Shown here: piece by piece, positions 62,305 to 64,000 of the stretch
Layout: every line of letters starts with the position of its first letter
Position numbering within the stretch: position 1 is the stretch's first letter
Assembly (NCBI GenBank): GCA_937891975.1
Contig: CALAUA010000001.1
Span: 1-64,000 of the forward strand
Direction: 5' to 3'
DNA: 64,000 bases
Source of the DNA: an uncultured Bacteroidales bacterium
Lineage (GTDB): Bacteria > Bacteroidota > Bacteroidia > Bacteroidales > Paludibacteraceae
The notes under the pieces: generated by a model
The model's input: only the letters and a program-made list of their open reading frames with translations
Databases searched by the model: none
What the model was told of the DNA's origin: nothing
Program-made: the position numbers and the translations under genes

Positions 62305-62778
62305 ATGATCACCTTCCACTTCGACAACATCTCAACTGCCAACTGTCAACTGTCAACTGCCAACTGTCAACTGTCAACTGCCAACTGTCAATTGTCAACT
62401 GTCGATTTCCGCAAAGTCGAGCAATGGATCAAGAGTACCGCAGCGCAATATGGCTACTCTGTAGGCGAAATCAACTATATCTTCTGCGACGACGAGAAGA
62501 TTCTGTCTATCAATCGTGAGTTCCTTCAGCACGACTACTATACCGATGTCATCACCTTTGATTATACCACGCACACGCGCGTGAATGGCGATATTTATAT
62601 TTCTTTGGACACGGTTGCCACCAATGCCGAGCAGGTGGGTGTGCCATTTCTCCACGAACTGCATCGTATTATTATCCACGGCTTGTTGCATCTCACGGGT
62701 CAAGCGGATAAGACTCCCGAAACCAAAGCCCAAATGACTGCCAAAGAGGAAGCCGCCCTCCGCCAACTGCATCTGTAA
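62305..62778 (+). CDS. ybeY: Endoribonuclease YbeY (rRNA maturation)
   Basis: The zinc-dependent RNase needed for 16S rRNA 3' maturation, 157 residues from ATG 62305 (MITFHFDNI). The metal site is HGLLHLTGQAD: two His and an Asp at the place of the third His, as in other Bacteroidetes. REFLQHDYYTDVITFDY is the other conserved block. Residues about 10-33 are an insertion from ten heptamers (62332-62401), giving the 7-residue repeat STANCQL three times. Because one heptamer is not a multiple of three, gain or loss of one unit would shift the frame. Confidence 0.92.
   Translation: MITFHFDNISTANCQLSTANCQLSTANCQLSTVDFRKVEQWIKSTAAQYGYSVGEINYIFCDDEKILSINREFLQHDYYTDVITFDYTTHTRVNGDIYISLDTVATNAEQVGVPFLHELHRIIIHGLLHLTGQADKTPETKAQMTAKEEAALRQLHL
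62332..62401. repeat. Ten-unit heptamer array TCAACTG inside ybeY
   Basis: TCAACTG and CCAACTG units in a 2:1 pattern (TCAATTG once), ten in a row without a gap, all within the coding region near the 5' end. Confidence 0.92.
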
Positions 62779-62868
62779 CCCTTCTATTTTTCATTTTTTT
62801 TGTTGAGCATTGGGGCTTCTTTTTAAGTGTATTGAAGCCTTTCTACTAATATGTCATGCACTTATAAA

Positions 62869-62923
62869 ACTTAGGTGATTCTTAGGTTATTTATAGGTTA
62901 TTCTTAGGTTATTTATAGGTTAT
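62869..62923. repeat. Tandem array of 11-bp units, inverted copy
   Basis: Five units of 11 bases: ACTTAGGTGAT, TCTTAGGTTAT, TTATAGGTTAT, TCTTAGGTTAT, TTATAGGTTAT. This is the reverse complement of the array at 26891-26945, and the flank TCAGCAACTTTCCCTAT matches its flank too. Confidence 0.9.
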
Positions 62924-63067
62924 TCAGCAACTTTCCCTATGGTGTTGCGGAGGATAGGCTGTTAATGAACTGATATTCTTATTTCTACAGTGTATATTGG
63001 TGTTATTTTGCAATGTATTGAAAATCATTATGTTGCGAAGAAAATGTATGGGAGGGGGGTAAAAAAC

Positions 63068-63099
63068 TTGCGAGATTCAAAAAAATGTTGTAACTTTGC
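63068..63099 (+). promoter_or_regulatory. Promoter of the partial lipoprotein gene
   Basis: CTTG (63068-63071), 20 bases, TAACTTTG (63092-63099). The leader is about 80 bases. Confidence 0.65.
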
Positions 63100-63184
63100 G
63101 GCCTAAATGTAAATTCAAGCAAAACTATATATTTTATAAGGAGTAAGCCGAAAAGCCAAGTGAGTAGGCAAAACTTTAAAAAAA

Positions 63185-64000
63185 ATGATTATGAAAAAGC
63201 ATTTAGGTGTATTTCCCATTCTTTTTGTTTTAGTATTCGTACTGACAGGATGTCCTGGTCCTATCAATAATCCTGATGTGCCTGTGCCAGGAAGAGATTC
63301 GATTGATTCTACAGATACTGAGCAGTTCCTTTCTCCAGATGAACAAAAAAATCTGTTGGTAGCAGTTGGCGGAGAACTCATCAATACGTTCAATCCTGCT
63401 GATCAAAAGAAAGCCGTAGATCTGGCAGAGAACTTGTATCACAAGTACCTAAATTATGATTGGGACGCTATTGAAGAAGAACTTTGGGAAGAGTATGATG
63501 ATATATATTCTTCCGAATTTGAGTCATTCTTTGGGATGCCTAAACGCATCATAAATGTTATCAATGGCAAGCAAAATGCTACTTTGGAAGACATGGAAAT
63601 CTTGCTCACACTCTCTAAGTTTGGTCGTGTGATAGAGTTTGATGACCAAACTAAGAGCATCAAGATTACTAAGACTAGCGACCCTTCTGTGACTGCTAAA
63701 TTCTCTGACTCTAAAGGCACAAAATGCGAACTCAAAGTTTGGGGAGAAGGAAAAGAAATCGAAGGATCATATACCTATGAGGATGGTCATTGGGAGTATC
63801 CTGAAGTGTGGGACCCATATTGGGAAGAATGGGTTACAGATTGGGAGAATGGTGAGTTTATTGCTGACGGCAAACGTACTATTCGCGTGAAAGTGCCAAC
63901 CACTATCAAAATGCATCTCAAGCAAGGTTCTTCTGCTCTGATTTCCATGAACTTTACATGGGACTCTAACCTCAAAGATTATGTAAATACCTCTATGAAT
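63185..64000 (+). CDS. Lipoprotein of unknown function, cut by the window end
   Basis: The frame is open from ATG 63185 to the last base (272 codons, no stop). A lipoprotein signal (MKKHLGVFPILFVLVFVLTG from the second ATG at 63191) ends in LTGC. The mature part opens with a Pro/Asp-rich linker, then a helical segment (EQKNLLVAVGGELINTF, KKAVDLAENLYHKY) and an aromatic- and acid-rich stretch (YEDGHWEYPEVWDPYWEEW). I do not recognise the family. It has its own promoter and no visible partner in the window. Confidence 0.8.
   Translation, partial: MIMKKHLGVFPILFVLVFVLTGCPGPINNPDVPVPGRDSIDSTDTEQFLSPDEQKNLLVAVGGELINTFNPADQKKAVDLAENLYHKYLNYDWDAIEEELWEEYDDIYSSEFESFFGMPKRIINVINGKQNATLEDMEILLTLSKFGRVIEFDDQTKSIKITKTSDPSVTAKFSDSKGTKCELKVWGEGKEIEGSYTYEDGHWEYPEVWDPYWEEWVTDWENGEFIADGKRTIRVKVPTTIKMHLKQGSSALISMNFTWDSNLKDYVNTSMN

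Larger units (their letters stand above)
62779..63184. other. Gene-free region with 11-bp array and a promoter
   Basis: No gene is seen. It contains the array at 62869-62923, a short conserved flank after it (to about 62945), and a plus-strand promoter at 63068-63099 in front of the lipoprotein gene. Confidence 0.6.

Noticed and set aside
63115..63442. Minus-strand frames opposite the lipoprotein start
   Set aside because: They are shadows of the lipoprotein gene, which has a promoter and a clear lipobox on the plus strand.

Overview
The window is chromosomal DNA from a member of the Bacteroidales. The grounds are SusC/SusD transport genes, a type IX secretion core (porP, gldKLMN), DUF4302, DUF4954, DUF6089, DUF3098 and DUF2795 proteins, and promoters of the Bacteroidetes pattern: a -33 box like TTTG, about 20 bases, then a -7 box TAnnTTTG. 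The genus cannot be fixed from the sequence. I see no rRNA, tRNA, CRISPR array, prophage or replication origin.

Layout. 1-1830: an ATPase gene between two identical 53-bp hairpin repeats. 2047-11180 (minus): a SusC/SusD outer-membrane uptake operon with a zinc metallohydrolase lipoprotein, a DUF4302 lipoprotein and an exported protein. 11517-19114 (plus): a vitamin B12 uptake operon under a cobalamin riboswitch (btuB, a BtuG-like propeller, a PKD-like lipoprotein, btuF, btuC, btuD), followed by a YidE-type transporter and a DUF4465 protein under their own promoter. 21855-28458 (minus): rpsO, a coiled-coil membrane protein with murF, a CotH-like protein, and an MFS transporter. 28497-34766 (minus): the envelope operon of two DUF6089 barrels, uppS, bamA, two Skp/OmpH genes and a 41-codon gene missed by length cut-offs. 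34853-39052 (minus): radA, rnz, an exonuclease and dnaN. murI diverges from dnaN. 40329-50538: a type IX cargo protein, a YhcG-type nuclease, a phosphohexomutase, DUF4954, polA, ung and queA. 50525-53078: truB, uppP, DUF3098, ftsX. 53128-59211: gldN, gldM, gldL, gldK, porP and DUF2795 as one operon. 59304-64000: a cobalamin adenosyltransferase, a methyltransferase, a nucleoside-recognition membrane protein, ybeY and the start of a lipoprotein gene.

The themes fit together. Outer-membrane biogenesis (bamA, skp), lipid carrier recycling (uppS, uppP), peptidoglycan synthesis (murF, murI) and type IX secretion supply an envelope loaded with TonB-dependent uptake. B12 is imported by the riboswitch operon and activated by the adenosyltransferase at 59304.

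The least ordinary signal is in the repeats. At least 15 places carry degenerate tandem arrays with a strict 7-base period, often broken up by small palindromes. Seven or more places carry GGGAGG-type palindromes, and three carry arrays with an 11-base period. Many lie in frame inside housekeeping genes (murI, murF, ybeY, polA, btuB) and two form the hydrophobic core of signal peptides. PolA has lost its proofreading domain, with one such palindrome at the junction. A leader at 41138-41275 has the layout of a transcription attenuator.
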